A stretch of 64,000 bases of DNA from Rhodobacteraceae bacterium Alg238-R152 (GCA_900537125.1 UNRJ01000007.1:124001-188000); one strand, 5' to 3'. Numbered from the stretch's first letter, positions 44,749 to 54,203 are shown. Program-made: numbers and translations. The notes: generated by a model from the sequence alone, not told the origin.

Positions 44749-45390
44749 CTATTGCGTCGAAAGCTGCCGTAGCAGGGTTGAAAACGTGTCGACGCCCTGG
44801 GCCCCGGATGTCGCTTGCTTAGCGTCAAAAATCATTGTGGGCACGCCGGATACACCCCGAGACGTCCAGAATTGCTTTTTCTCGCGGACCGTTTCCGCAT
44901 ACCGATGGTCGGCCAGTACAGCGGCGGCTTCGCCGGCGTCGAGCCCAATCGACTGCGCGACCTCCATCAGCACGGTATCGTCACTTATGTCCCGACCTTC
45001 GGTGAAATAGGCGGTAAACAAAGCCAGCTTTAACGCCTGCGCCTGGCCGGTTTCTGAGGCCCAATGCAGAAGCTGATGGGCCGCAAATGTGTTGTAGATC
45101 CGGCTGTCGTCGGACCATTGGAAGTCAATTTCCAATGCCTTGCCCAGGTCGGTTAGGGTGTCGCGTGCGGCTTTGGACTGATCCGCGGTGCTGCCGTATT
45201 TGCGCATGATGTGATCGCGCAGGTTTTCACCTTCCGGCGCCATGTCGGGGTTGAGCTCAAACGGATGCCAGTAGGTTTCAACCAAAATACCAGTGGCCTT
45301 GGAGGCTTGCATCAATTGGCGGTAGCCGACGATGCACCAAGGGCACACAACATCAGAGACAATGTCCACGCGGATGGGGGCTTGGGCCAT
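44749..45390 (-). CDS. DsbA-family (FrnE-like) thiol oxidoreductase
   Basis: 213 residues, no signal peptide, so cytoplasmic. The CPWC active site is at residues 16-19 (SDVVCPWCIVG), followed by the FrnE-type helical insertion with HPFELNPDMAPEG and the cis-proline loop GVSGVPTMIF. FrnE-like proteins act in thiol-disulfide exchange or 2-hydroxychromene-2-carboxylate isomerase-type chemistry; redox stress protection is likely. Apparently monocistronic. Confidence 0.9.
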   Translation of the reverse strand: MAQAPIRVDIVSDVVCPWCIVGYRQLMQASKATGILVETYWHPFELNPDMAPEGENLRDHIMRKYGSTADQSKAARDTLTDLGKALEIDFQWSDDSRIYNTFAAHQLLHWASETGQAQALKLALFTAYFTEGRDISDDTVLMEVAQSIGLDAGEAAAVLADHRYAETVREKKQFWTSRGVSGVPTMIFDAKQATSGAQGVDTFSTLLRQLSTQ

Positions 45391-45468
45391 GAGTGCTTTC
45401 CTTTGGCTGAATCAGAGTGCCAAGATGGGGGGGCTGGTGGGGGCGCCGCAAGCCGTTGTGTCGTAAGG

Positions 45469-46398
45469 TCACGGTAACGTGCCCAACCAGAGCCAAACCG
45501 TGAGGACAGAGAGCGCTGTGCCGATCAGCACGGTGGAGGCGGCGACGCGCATGGCGCGGCCATACATGTTGGCAAAAAGGTACGCATTGATGCCCGGGGC
45601 CATGGAGGCGGTGACAATGGCGGAGCGCATGTTGTCGGCGGAGATGGCGCTTAGAGTGCCAAACGCAAAGGTCAGGGCGGGGTGTAAGCACAGGGAGACC
45701 GCACAGCAGAACAAGATGACGCGCATGTCGCCTTCAGGTCGATAACGATAAAGTACGCCACCGACTCCAAAGAGCGCGGCAGGCAGGGCTGATGCTGCCA
45801 AAAGGTTGACCGCGTGCATGGCGGGTTCAGGCATGGAGATGTTGCCAAGGTTCACAACAAAACCAAGCCCAATGCCGATGATCAGAGCATTTGAAAACAT
45901 CGCCTTGAGCACAGTGGGCACGATTTGGACTTTGGAGCTATGGCGCGCCCGCATAATCTCCATGGTGGCAATGCCGATCCCGTAGCAGAAAGGCGCGTGG
46001 ATTGAGATGATGGCGTAGTTGCCGGTCAGGCTGTCAGGGCCGTAAGCCCGCTCCATGATGGCGAGACCCAGCAAGAGAGAATTGGAGAACAGGCAGACAA
46101 AGCCAATGGCAGTGGCGTCTTCCCAATCGCGGCCAAACAGGTACTTGGCACCGACCATGCCGGTGAGAAAGCATAGGAAGGCGGCGCCGTAGAAGCTGCC
46201 TAGGAGGCTGAGATTGTACTCAGCGGCCAGATCGAGCTGGGAAATCGCACGAAACAGCAGAACCGGCACCGCAAAAGTGGTGGCGTAGCGCATCAAGCCG
46301 TCGACGTTTTGTTGGCTGAACAGCCCGCGCCAGGCCGCCAAATAGCCAAAACCGATGATGAAAAAGACCGGCAGGATCACAGAGATAAGAGTTTGCAT
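45469..46398 (-). CDS. AEC-family transporter
   Basis: 309 residues with about ten hydrophobic segments and the family sequence VFFIIGFGYLAAWRG at the start, FSNSLLLGLAIMERAYG in the middle and NAYLFANMYGRAMRVAAST near the end. The auxin efflux carrier (AEC) family includes malonate, malate and other organic-acid permeases; no finer assignment is possible. It ends 70 bp before the DsbA-like start, in the same direction. Confidence 0.87.
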   Translation of the reverse strand: MQTLISVILPVFFIIGFGYLAAWRGLFSQQNVDGLMRYATTFAVPVLLFRAISQLDLAAEYNLSLLGSFYGAAFLCFLTGMVGAKYLFGRDWEDATAIGFVCLFSNSLLLGLAIMERAYGPDSLTGNYAIISIHAPFCYGIGIATMEIMRARHSSKVQIVPTVLKAMFSNALIIGIGLGFVVNLGNISMPEPAMHAVNLLAASALPAALFGVGGVLYRYRPEGDMRVILFCCAVSLCLHPALTFAFGTLSAISADNMRSAIVTASMAPGINAYLFANMYGRAMRVAASTVLIGTALSVLTVWLWLGTLP

Positions 46399-46425
46399 CT
46401 GCCGCCGTCCTGTTGGGGACCTGAA

Positions 46426-47229
46426 TTACAGGTCGTAGGTGATTTTCATCCCGTCAAAAGCGGGGGTGATAAGGTCTGGCGTTTCGCCGTCCACCACAGT
46501 GTGGTCGAGGTCGATATGCATATTGGTCAGCACGGCACGCTCTGGTGTGAGCTTGGCGATCCATTCCAGCGCTTGGTCCAGATGCGCGTGGGTGGGGTGT
46601 GGTTTGCGGCGCAGAGCGTCAATGATGAAGCACTTCATGTCGGCCAGCTGTGGCCAGGATGCGTCGTAGATTTCAGCCACATCCGGCATGTAGACCACAT
46701 CGTTTACGCGGAACGCCAAGGCGTCGATGCTACCATGGTTCACTTTGATCGGTGTTAAGGTGATATCGCCACCTGCGCCGGAGATAGTGAAGTCTTCGTC
46801 ATCAATGGTGTGCAGGTCCAGGATTGGCGGGTAGGGGCTGTCTTTGGGTTGCACAAAGGCATAGCCAAAGCGGCTCAGCAGGTCGTTCTGCGTGGCGCCA
46901 TCCGCCCAGACCGGGATGCGTTGACGCATGTTGAACACTACCATGCGCAAATCGTCGATGCCGTGAACATGGTCGGCGTGGCTGTGGGTGTAGACCACAG
47001 CATCCAGCGCGCCGGTATTGGTCGACAAAAGCTGATCGCGCATATCAGGCGAGGTGTCGATCAGCACCGTGGTTTTGCCGTCTGCGGTTTCGCGTTCGAT
47101 CAGCAGGGAGCAGCGGCGGCGGCGGTTTTTCGGGTTGGCGGGATCACAGTCGCCCCAATGGCCGCCAATGCGCGGAACGCCGCCGGAGCTGCCGCAGCCC
47201 AGAATGGTGAAGGTCAGCTTGGCGCTCAT
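46426..47229 (-). CDS. MBL-fold metallo-hydrolase (PhnP-like)
   Basis: 267 residues of the metallo-beta-lactamase fold. The metal-binding HSHADH is at residues 82-87 (YTHSHADHVHGIDD); further ligands are His in KVNHGSID, Asp in YMPDVAE and His in TNMHIDLDH. The N-terminal GCGSSGGVPRIGG and CDPANPKNRRRR stretches are typical of the PhnP-like phosphodiesterase branch beside tatD in alphaproteobacteria. Overlaps the tatD stop by 4 bp. Confidence 0.9.
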   Translation of the reverse strand: MSAKLTFTILGCGSSGGVPRIGGHWGDCDPANPKNRRRRCSLLIERETADGKTTVLIDTSPDMRDQLLSTNTGALDAVVYTHSHADHVHGIDDLRMVVFNMRQRIPVWADGATQNDLLSRFGYAFVQPKDSPYPPILDLHTIDDEDFTISGAGGDITLTPIKVNHGSIDALAFRVNDVVYMPDVAEIYDASWPQLADMKCFIIDALRRKPHPTHAHLDQALEWIAKLTPERAVLTNMHIDLDHTVVDGETPDLITPAFDGMKITYDL

Positions 47230-48032
47230 GCAGCGGCCGCCGTGCTGGTCGCTTTGGAGAACAGGCGCTCAAAGTTGGCCTGTGTTTGCGCGGCGAAGTC
47301 GGCGTAGTCCATGCCAAACACTTCGGCGCCAACGCGGGCGGTTTTTTCTACATACGATGGCTCGTTGCGCTTGCCGCGATAGGGCGGCGGCGCAAGGTAA
47401 GGCGCATCCGTTTCCACCAGAACGCGGTCCACAGGTGCGGCGGCAAAGATGTCGCGCACTTCTTGTGAGCGTGGGAAGGCGGCAATGCCGGACATGGACA
47501 GGTAGAAACCCAGATCGAGCATTTTCTTGGCCAGTTCCGGCCCGGAGCTGTAGCAGTGCATGACACAGCCATAGGCGCCTTTGTTGAACTCTTCCGTCAG
47601 GATCTGCGCCATGTCTTCGTCCGCATCGCGACTGTGGATGATCAGTGGCAGGCCGGTTTCGCGCGCCGCTTCGCAATGGATGCGCAGCGAGGTTTGCTGC
47701 ACCTCTTTGCTGTCGGCGGTGTAGTGATAATCCAGACCGGTTTCACCAATGCCCACGAACTTGGGGTGCTGTGCCAGCGCAACCAGCTCGTCCACGGAGG
47801 CCAAAGGTTCTTCGGCGGCGCTCATCGGGTGGGTACCAGCAGCGTAGAACACCGGTGCGTGGGCCTCGGCAATTGCGCGCACAGAGGGTTCATTGCGCAG
47901 GCGGGTGCAGATGGTGACCATGCGTGTCACACCCACCTCTGCGGCGCGGGAGATAAACTCATCCAGCTTGCCGTCGAAATCCGGGAAGTCGAGGTGACAG
48001 TGGCTGTCAGTGATCTGTGGAAAGTCAGTCAT
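47226..48032 (-). CDS. tatD: TatD-family metal-dependent hydrolase
   Basis: 268 residues. Metal ligands appear in DSHCHLDF at the N-terminus, GETGLDYHY, LIIHSRDAD and the C-terminal ETDAPYLAPPPYRG. TatD proteins are 3'-5' exo-/DNases of the amidohydrolase fold. Start 48032 gives the family N-terminus; the frame open to 48101 overlaps holB. Between holB and the MBL hydrolase in a housekeeping operon (dacC-like, tmk, holB, tatD, MBL). Confidence 0.93.
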   Translation of the reverse strand: MTDFPQITDSHCHLDFPDFDGKLDEFISRAAEVGVTRMVTICTRLRNEPSVRAIAEAHAPVFYAAGTHPMSAAEEPLASVDELVALAQHPKFVGIGETGLDYHYTADSKEVQQTSLRIHCEAARETGLPLIIHSRDADEDMAQILTEEFNKGAYGCVMHCYSSGPELAKKMLDLGFYLSMSGIAAFPRSQEVRDIFAAAPVDRVLVETDAPYLAPPPYRGKRNEPSYVEKTARVGAEVFGMDYADFAAQTQANFERLFSKATSTAAAA

Positions 48033-48039
48033 ACGGCAC

Positions 48040-49158
48040 TCAGGCAATTGCGGTTTGGTGGATCTTAAAAACCGTATCCAGCACAAGCGCAGCAGGGTCA
48101 AGGTTCACCGCCTTGCCATGTTGGGTGCGATCAGATATTTCCTGCGCCGCCGCAGCCCAGGCGCGAGCCTTTGGGGCGTTAGGCGAAAGCCGCGTCAGCA
48201 CCTGTGCTTCGTTTGGCGCGGCCTCAATAGCAGGCGGTTGCCCCAACGCTCCGGTGCGGGCCAGACGCATCAGGAAAAGGTCAATGAGTGTGAGTAACAG
48301 CTCATAGCGTTCCGCATTGGCAGGGCCAACGGCAGCATTGGCCAGATTCAGAGCGCGTTGGCGATCAAAGCCTTGATCTGAGGCAAAGAGCGCGACCAGC
48401 TCTGCATACAGCGCCAGTCCGTCGCTTTGCAAAATGCGCAGCGCTTCGCCCACCGAGCCAGCGGCCAGTTCGGCAAGGGCAGGGGACTCGGCCGATTCAA
48501 AGCCTGCCTGTGTGAGCGCGTTGTGCATGTCCTCTGGTGGCAAGGGATGTAGGCGCAACTCGCGGCAACGCGAGCGAATGGTCGGCAGCAATCGAGATGG
48601 CTGATGTGAGATCAACAGCATGGTGGTGCGTTCGGGCGGCTCTTCGAGCATCTTCAGAAGCGCGTTGGCGGCGTTCACGTTCATCTCGTCTGCGCTGTCG
48701 ACAATCACAACACGTCGACCACCGTCCGCTGAGGACATGGTCAGGAAATGAGTGAGACCACGCACGTCATCCACGACAATTTTGTCGCGCAGCTTGCCGG
48801 TTTTTTCATTCACCGATCGTGTGATGCTGAACATGCCGGGTTCTGAGCGGGCCAGAAGGCGGTGGGCCACGGGATGGTCCGGAGAAATGTCCAAGCTGGT
48901 GTGGGGCACGGGATCGCCAAACAGGCCCGCGCCATCGTCCAGTGGCGTGGCCAACAAAAAACGCGCCATACGCCACGCCAGGGTAGCTTTGCCAACCCCA
49001 ATGGGGCCGGTGACTAGCCAGCCGTGATGCAAGCGATGCGAGTTTACCGCTGTCAGGAAGTCTTGCTCTGCACCTGCCTGACCAAACAGAACTTCGGTTT
49101 CTCGCGGGTGAGGCGCACCGGTGACGCGGTCTGCCTCTGGGGCGGTGTCGTCGCTCAA
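48040..49158 (-). CDS. holB: DNA polymerase III, delta prime subunit
   Basis: 372 residues of the clamp-loader AAA+ family: Walker A-like GPIGVGKATL at residues 51-60, the DSADEMNVNAANALLKMLEEPP helix region (sensor 1 context) and HQPSRLLPTIRSRC. Delta prime acts as stator of the clamp loader and usually has weak or no ATPase activity. It overlaps tmk by 4 bp and precedes tatD by 7 bp, the standard alphaproteobacterial order. Confidence 0.92.
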   Translation of the reverse strand: MSDDTAPEADRVTGAPHPRETEVLFGQAGAEQDFLTAVNSHRLHHGWLVTGPIGVGKATLAWRMARFLLATPLDDGAGLFGDPVPHTSLDISPDHPVAHRLLARSEPGMFSITRSVNEKTGKLRDKIVVDDVRGLTHFLTMSSADGGRRVVIVDSADEMNVNAANALLKMLEEPPERTTMLLISHQPSRLLPTIRSRCRELRLHPLPPEDMHNALTQAGFESAESPALAELAAGSVGEALRILQSDGLALYAELVALFASDQGFDRQRALNLANAAVGPANAERYELLLTLIDLFLMRLARTGALGQPPAIEAAPNEAQVLTRLSPNAPKARAWAAAAQEISDRTQHGKAVNLDPAALVLDTVFKIHQTAIA

Positions 49159-49784
49159 CGCGAGGCCTCAATGTGCTGTTTGACGGTGGCATAGACCGTG
49201 TCAGATACGCTTTCGATATCGCCCGCGCCGTCAATCACGCGGAAACGATCAGCGAATTCTTTCGACAAATCAAGGAACCCGCGCCGCATTTGAACCTGTA
49301 AAGCCTGACCAAAATCTTCAAAACGCTCCTCGACGGTCTGGCGTGACTTGGCCCGGGACAGGCCGGTGGCCGGGTCCATATCGATCAGGACCGTTAGGTC
49401 CGGCTCCCGTCCAATCATCAGGCTGTGTAGCTGGTCTACCAGGCCACGCAGATCTCCTCGGGACAAGCCCTGATACATGCGCGTGCTGTCGGCAAAGCGA
49501 TCACAGATCACAATTTTGCCCGCCGCGACAGCAGGTAGGATCGTGCGCTCCAAGTGATCACGCCGAGCTGCTGTGAATAAGAGAGTCTCGGTTTCCGCTG
49601 ACCAGCGGTCCGGATCGCCTTCAAGCACAAGTGCGCGAATTTCTTCAGCCCCCACGGAGCCGCCGGGCTCACGGGTCAACACCACTTCATGGCCATCTGC
49701 CCGAAGGCGTTCTGCCAAAAGTCTTGCTTGAGTGGATTTTCCGGAACCGTCGATGCCTTCAAACGTGATGAAGTGTCCGCTCAC
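49155..49784 (-). CDS. tmk: Thymidylate kinase
   Basis: 209 residues. P-loop FEGIDGSGKSTQ at 8-19, the DR motif ICDRFADSTRMYQG and the lid region PATGLSRAKSRQ. Phosphorylates dTMP to dTDP. Overlaps the preceding carboxypeptidase gene and holB by 4 bp each. Confidence 0.95.
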   Translation of the reverse strand: MSGHFITFEGIDGSGKSTQARLLAERLRADGHEVVLTREPGGSVGAEEIRALVLEGDPDRWSAETETLLFTAARRDHLERTILPAVAAGKIVICDRFADSTRMYQGLSRGDLRGLVDQLHSLMIGREPDLTVLIDMDPATGLSRAKSRQTVEERFEDFGQALQVQMRRGFLDLSKEFADRFRVIDGAGDIESVSDTVYATVKQHIEASR

Positions 49785-50950
49785 GATGCACCTGCGAGGT
49801 TGAGGCCAAATTGCTGCATCAGAATGCCGGTTGCGGTGCGCAGACGTACGCCAAAGCCGCCTTCGGCCACATCGGTCTCCGCCACCAGTGGGATGCGCAT
49901 CACCGGCAGATCTTCTGGCATCAAAATAAGCTGGGCGAGGGGTTGGCCTTTGGTAATAGGGGCAGAAATCGGCCCATTGTAGACCACCTCGGCATTGACT
50001 TTGTTGCGTGCCAAAACGGGCAACAAAACATCGATGTCGCTTTCGGGTACCAAACCGACCCGCGCAGATTTGCCCATCCAGACATCGGCCTCCGCCACTC
50101 TTTCACCTTCCTGCGCCAAAGTGGCTTCGGAAAACTGGCGGAAGGCCCAGTTTACAATCTGTTCAGACACTTCTGCGCGCTCAGCGGCGGTTTGGAGGCC
50201 TGAGAAAGCAAATACAACGCGACGGTTGCCTTGTTTAGCTGAGCCAACAAGTCCGTATCCGGCCTCAGAGGTGTGCCCAGTTTTGAGCCCGTCTGCGCCA
50301 ATGCCAAGTTTTAAAAGGGGATTCCGGTTTTGGGTGTTTTGCGGCGCCCGCCCGTCAAATGCAAATTCACGCTCGGCGAACATCGGATAGAACTCCGGGA
50401 AATCGGCGATCAAGCGGTTTGCCAGCAGAACCAAATCCCGCATGCTCATCCGATGGCCCGGGGCAGGCCAGCCATTTGAGTTGGCAAATGTAGAATTGGT
50501 CATGCCCATTTGCCGCGCCCGGCGTGTCATCAAACGCGCAAACCCGGCCTCAGTGCCGTCGGGGCTCAGGGTCTCCGCAATCACGGCACAGGCATCATTG
50601 CCCGACAGGACAATGATGCCACGTAGCAAGTCTGCAACTGTCACACGATCGGTGGTGTCCAGAAACATGGTTGAGCCGCCGTAGTTCATCGCATGTTGTG
50701 ATACGGGCAGTGCCTCTGTCATCTGCAAGCGCCCGTCGCGCACCGCTTCAAACGCCATATAAAGCGTCATCAGCTTGGACATTGAGGCAGGCGGAAGCGC
50801 GTCGTCCGCGTTTTTGGCCAAAAGCACAGTGCCGGTAGACTGATCCATCACAAAGGCTGCGCGCGCCTTGGTTTCAAAAGCGCTTGCTTGGCTGGTCGCA
50901 ACCGTCAAGCCAACTGCCGCCACACAGGCGTAAAACATGGATTTGAACAT
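49781..50950 (-). CDS. D-alanyl-D-alanine carboxypeptidase (PBP5/6 family)
   Basis: 389 residues with signal peptide (cleavage after about residue 24, ASA-FETKARA). Active-site S56-M-S-K59 in PPASMSKLM, SGN motif in IVLSGNDACA and KTG in GLKTGHTSEAG. A C-terminal domain of the PBP5 type with a final amphipathic helix (ATGILMQQFGLNLAG) for membrane contact. It trims pentapeptide stems of periplasmic peptidoglycan. Located 14 bp after the SPOR lipoprotein gene, another cell-wall protein. Confidence 0.93.
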   Translation of the reverse strand: MFKSMFYACVAAVGLTVATSQASAFETKARAAFVMDQSTGTVLLAKNADDALPPASMSKLMTLYMAFEAVRDGRLQMTEALPVSQHAMNYGGSTMFLDTTDRVTVADLLRGIIVLSGNDACAVIAETLSPDGTEAGFARLMTRRARQMGMTNSTFANSNGWPAPGHRMSMRDLVLLANRLIADFPEFYPMFAEREFAFDGRAPQNTQNRNPLLKLGIGADGLKTGHTSEAGYGLVGSAKQGNRRVVFAFSGLQTAAERAEVSEQIVNWAFRQFSEATLAQEGERVAEADVWMGKSARVGLVPESDIDVLLPVLARNKVNAEVVYNGPISAPITKGQPLAQLILMPEDLPVMRIPLVAETDVAEGGFGVRLRTATGILMQQFGLNLAGAS

Positions 50951-50964
50951 GGCAGAGCCCTCCG

Positions 50965-51861
50965 TCAGTTGGTCACAGCATAAGCATCAGTAAAGCCAAT
51001 GCTGTGCACTTTCTTGGTCATGGTCTTCAATTCCGACTTGCTAGAAGCCGGGCCCACAAGAACGCGGTAGAAGGTTTTGTCGCCAGATGTTGTTTTCTTG
51101 GTCAAGGCAGGCAGGCCAGCACTCTTCATTTGAGCGGCGGCGCCATTGGCATTGGATTGCACCGAGAAAATCCCGATCTGAACATAGGGTTTGGACAGCG
51201 AGGACGATTGCGGTTTGGGCGCAACCTCCGATTGGGCTGTGGGCGCTGGGGCAGGGGCCGCGGCCACTTCTTTGGCCTCTGCGGCAGCAATCGCCGCGGA
51301 AGCGGCTGCAATTGGCTCAAGCGGGGTTTCTTCGACAGCTGAGGCTTCTGCCACGTCTGCGGTCGCGTCTGGATCAACCGGCGCTTCTTGTGCCACTTCC
51401 TCACGGCGTAGCGCGGTGATGTTCAACTCCACCGGTGCCCCGGCAAGCATGCCCAAGGCATCAGCCGCATCCGAAGACACTTGAACGCGCGGCCCAGGAA
51501 TATCCCGCTCCCGGCGGAACAGCGCCCCAATCACAAATTTTCCGTTGGCTTGGTTGCGAATGATGACCCGCTCCGGATCTTTCACGTCGGGATGTGCGGC
51601 CCAGACACCCCCAAGGGATGGCCTTCCGTCCCAGAGGCCCGCTTCAGATGTAGAAAATACATCCGGGGCCTCTACATCGCGCTCAACAAGTTTTGTGGTC
51701 TGGCCAGCGACCGGGACCGCCGCTTCTGTTGGCTCTGATTTTTTGAGTAAATTGAAGTCTTCCCCATCCGTGCAGGCAGTCAGCGCCAATCCACACATGA
51801 CGAGTACAACCGGCGCCGTGTGGCGCGGAAAATGAAAGCTTGCGCCTGAAAAGAAGGTCAT
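50965..51861 (-). CDS. SPOR-domain lipoprotein, RlpA-like
   Basis: 298 residues. Signal with lipobox LTAC (Cys30), a domain at about 75-155 resembling the RlpA double-psi barrel (ERVIIRNQANGKFVIGALF, SSDAADALGMLAGAPVEL), an Ala/Pro/Glu-rich linker and a C-terminal SPOR domain (YVQIGIFSVQSNANGAA to the end) that binds denuded peptidoglycan at the division septum. RlpA acts as lytic transglycosylase in some species; whether the degenerate barrel here is active is unclear. Transcribed just before the carboxypeptidase. Confidence 0.87.
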   Translation of the reverse strand: MTFFSGASFHFPRHTAPVVLVMCGLALTACTDGEDFNLLKKSEPTEAAVPVAGQTTKLVERDVEAPDVFSTSEAGLWDGRPSLGGVWAAHPDVKDPERVIIRNQANGKFVIGALFRRERDIPGPRVQVSSDAADALGMLAGAPVELNITALRREEVAQEAPVDPDATADVAEASAVEETPLEPIAAASAAIAAAEAKEVAAAPAPAPTAQSEVAPKPQSSSLSKPYVQIGIFSVQSNANGAAAQMKSAGLPALTKKTTSGDKTFYRVLVGPASSKSELKTMTKKVHSIGFTDAYAVTN

Positions 51862-52059
51862 TATGTGCCCTTTGCCTGCTCGATTTCTGTCGCACGAAAT
51901 GCCGCTGTTGCCTGTCCGGTGATTGGAACAGCAGCGGTCAATTGCGCAGAGTGTAACCCGCGCGCGGATTTAAGGAAAGTCCGGCCTGAACGATGTGACG
52001 GAAATCCGCCACTCTTTCTGCTTGAACCATGCTGTGAGTGGCAGTAGGGATAGCGCGTC

Positions 52060-52149
52060 GGAGAAGTGGCAGAGTGGTCGAATGCACCGGTCTTGAAAAC
52101 CGACGAGGGTTAACGCCCTCCCAGGGTTCGAATCCCTGCTTCTCCGCCA
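52060..52149 (+). tRNA. tRNA-Ser(UGA): tRNA-Ser (anticodon TGA)
   Basis: A 90-nt class II tRNA. Acceptor GGAGAAG (52060-52066) pairs with CTTCTCC (52139-52145), discriminator G, encoded CCA at 52147-52149. The anticodon loop CTTGAAA between CGGT and ACCG carries TGA at 52094-52096; a long variable arm (CGAGGGTTAACGCCCTC) follows, and the T arm is CAGGGTTCGAATCCCTG. The downstream integrase makes its 3' end the probable attachment site. Confidence 0.97.
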
Positions 52150-52175
52150 GCGTACATTTTTGTTCGAATTGAATG

Positions 52176-52197
52176 GGCCGATTTTATCGGCCTTTTT
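52176..52197 (+). terminator. Intrinsic terminator of tRNA-Ser
   Basis: GGCCGAT-TTT-ATCGGCC (52176-52192) followed by TTTTT. Confidence 0.88.
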
Positions 52198-52298
52198 CAT
52201 TTGCCTTCATGAGTTTACATGTACTTGAGCTTTATGTTGGATTTCTTTCGATTATGATCGTATCGTTTCCTTGAGTGGTATGAAGTGTGGTATTCTGA

Positions 52299-53483
52299 AT
52301 GGCGCTTTCTGGAAAGCTGACAAAGAAGCTGGTCGAGAATCTCGGCGCTGGGCGCCATGGCGATGGCAACGGCTTGTATCTGGTTGTTGACCCCTCAGGT
52401 GCGCGGCGATGGATCGTGCGGGTGGTGGTCAAAGGGCAAAAGAACAAGAAAGGTGCGCCGCTTAGGACGGACTTTGGTTTGGGCGGAGCGGATATCGTCA
52501 CGCTGAACCAGGCGAGAGAACGCGCGCTAGAGTATCGACGCATGGCAAAGCAGGGGTTGAACCCGCGCTTCAATGCACGTCAGGAAGTACCGACTTTTGA
52601 AGAGGTGGCGCAACAGGTCCATATTGATCGCATGCCGACGTGGAAGAATGCCAAACATGGCGCGCAGTGGATCAATACTCTGCGCGATTACGCTTTTCCC
52701 AAAATTGGCCGCATGCCGGTCGACAGTATTGATCAGCCTGAAGTACTAATGTGCCTGTCACCAATTTGGACAGAAAAGCACGAAACGGCACGGCGCTTGT
52801 CTCAGCGTATCAAGATCGTGTTGGATGTGGCCAAATCGAAAGGCTTTCGGTCTGGTGAAAACCCGGTGACGGCGATCAAGGATGCGCAGGTGTTGCCCGA
52901 GGTGAAGGCCAAACCAAAACATCACATGGCCATGCGTTGGCAGGATGTTCCGGCTTTCTTTGCAGATCTCAAGACCCGCAACGCGATGTCTGCCAACGCA
53001 CTGATGTTCACTTGTCTCACCGGATCGCGCACGGGCGAAGTGCTTGGTCTACGCTGGGCAGAATTGGACCTTGAGCAGCGGCTTTGGATCTGTCCTGCTG
53101 AGAGAATGAAGACCGGTGAAGAGCACCGTGTTCCGCTGAGTGACGAAATGCTGGCGATCCTGGAGCCGCTCCAGGCGCTGCAGTCGGACATTGTTTTTGA
53201 GGGGCAGAAACGCCACCAGCCCCTATCGAACATGTCGATGCTAATGCTTCTGCGCCGCATGAAGGTGGAAGGTGTGACGGTGCATGGCTTCCGCTCCACT
53301 TTCCGCGATTGGGCGGCAGAGGTGGCCAATGCGCCGCGCGAAGTGGCGGAGAAGAGCCTGGCGCATACAGTTGGCTCTGATGTGGAGCGGGCCTATGCGC
53401 GATCCGATCTTCTGGAAAAGCGCCGTCAGTTGATGTGTGAATGGTCGCAATTCGTCGTGTCAGGAAAAATTGATGGGCAATAG
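52299..53483 (+). CDS. P4-type tyrosine integrase
   Basis: 394 residues: N-terminal DUF4102-like arm (LTKKLVENLGAGRHGDGNGL, GLGGADIVTLNQARERA), SAM-like core-binding domain and catalytic domain with R244 (TGSRTGEVLGL), H329-x-x-R332 (VHGFRSTFRDW), H356 (SLAHTVG) and Tyr366 (RAYARSD). All catalytic residues are present, so it looks functional. It inserts elements into tRNA genes, here the tRNA-Ser 149 bp upstream. Overlaps the next gene by 11 bp. Confidence 0.94.
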   Translation: MALSGKLTKKLVENLGAGRHGDGNGLYLVVDPSGARRWIVRVVVKGQKNKKGAPLRTDFGLGGADIVTLNQARERALEYRRMAKQGLNPRFNARQEVPTFEEVAQQVHIDRMPTWKNAKHGAQWINTLRDYAFPKIGRMPVDSIDQPEVLMCLSPIWTEKHETARRLSQRIKIVLDVAKSKGFRSGENPVTAIKDAQVLPEVKAKPKHHMAMRWQDVPAFFADLKTRNAMSANALMFTCLTGSRTGEVLGLRWAELDLEQRLWICPAERMKTGEEHRVPLSDEMLAILEPLQALQSDIVFEGQKRHQPLSNMSMLMLLRRMKVEGVTVHGFRSTFRDWAAEVANAPREVAEKSLAHTVGSDVERAYARSDLLEKRRQLMCEWSQFVVSGKIDGQ

Positions 53484-54111
53484 TATGCAAATACCGCTGA
53501 ATGGACCGGAGTGCGAATTTCTGGGGCTGTTTCGCATGGCGATCAGTGAGGAGACGGACGAAGAACGTTTAAGAGCCATTCAGGTGATACGTCATGAGGT
53601 GGTAAGCCTCGGCTTGGAAAACTTTCCGATTGGCAAGTCTTCGAGTAACGAATTTACGCGATGGATCGCTGAAACTGCAAGGGAGCGTTATGATGCAGCG
53701 CACGAGTTCGGCGAGATTGCCCAGCGTTACGAGGGAAAAAATGAACGCCACCTCAACATAGCTGAATACATCGGCAAACGTGTCTGGGACAGCATCCAGG
53801 ACAAAAAGTTCCAAGGTGTGCAGGCACTAGGTGGAATTTTGGAGCAGACCTCGGATTATGCGCGAAAGATGGGCATTCGAGGCGCGAGGGATCAAAGTGT
53901 TTTACGTGAGATCTGGGGCAAACACCGCGGTGTTGTACATCTGGGTATGGCTATGGACTTTTGCGAAGATCATCCTGGAACAACTTGGCACGTACTCCAG
54001 CTCGCTGAGACGTTTCGCGCGGGCCTCAGCTCCAACTACCCCCAAAATGCCCCGTCCCTCTACGTGGACCCTGATGCGCAATTTTCTTTCCTTTACTTAT
54101 CAGACCATTAG
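53473..54111 (+). CDS. Island protein of unknown function
   Basis: 212 residues from ATG 53473, which has AGGA eight bases upstream and lies inside the last codons of the integrase. Mostly helical: a first part with FLGLFRMAISEETDEERLRA, a middle with RERYDAAHEFGEIAQRYE, and a C-terminal part with RGVVHLGMAMDFCEDHPG. No signal peptide, membrane segment or known motif seen. Translational coupling to the integrase suggests a function linked to the element (control of excision or a cargo/defence gene); nothing stronger can be said. Confidence 0.7.
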   Translation: MGNSMQIPLNGPECEFLGLFRMAISEETDEERLRAIQVIRHEVVSLGLENFPIGKSSSNEFTRWIAETARERYDAAHEFGEIAQRYEGKNERHLNIAEYIGKRVWDSIQDKKFQGVQALGGILEQTSDYARKMGIRGARDQSVLREIWGKHRGVVHLGMAMDFCEDHPGTTWHVLQLAETFRAGLSSNYPQNAPSLYVDPDAQFSFLYLSDH

Positions 54112-54203
54112 GGTCCCCGATTTGCAAATCGGGGACTGCCGCGCTCATTAGGCAAGGTTCATTTCATTCGCTGACATTCAAATCAGCTGAAGGAAATCCA
54201 ATC

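Noticed and set aside
44577-45010. Plus-strand frames opposite the DsbA-like gene and its downstream region
   Set aside because: No ribosome site, and most of the length is antisense to a solid gene.
51970-52200. Minus-strand frame across tRNA-Ser (contains SRDSNPG...LTLVGFQDRC)
   Set aside because: This is the familiar artefact of translating the complement of a tRNA-Ser gene.
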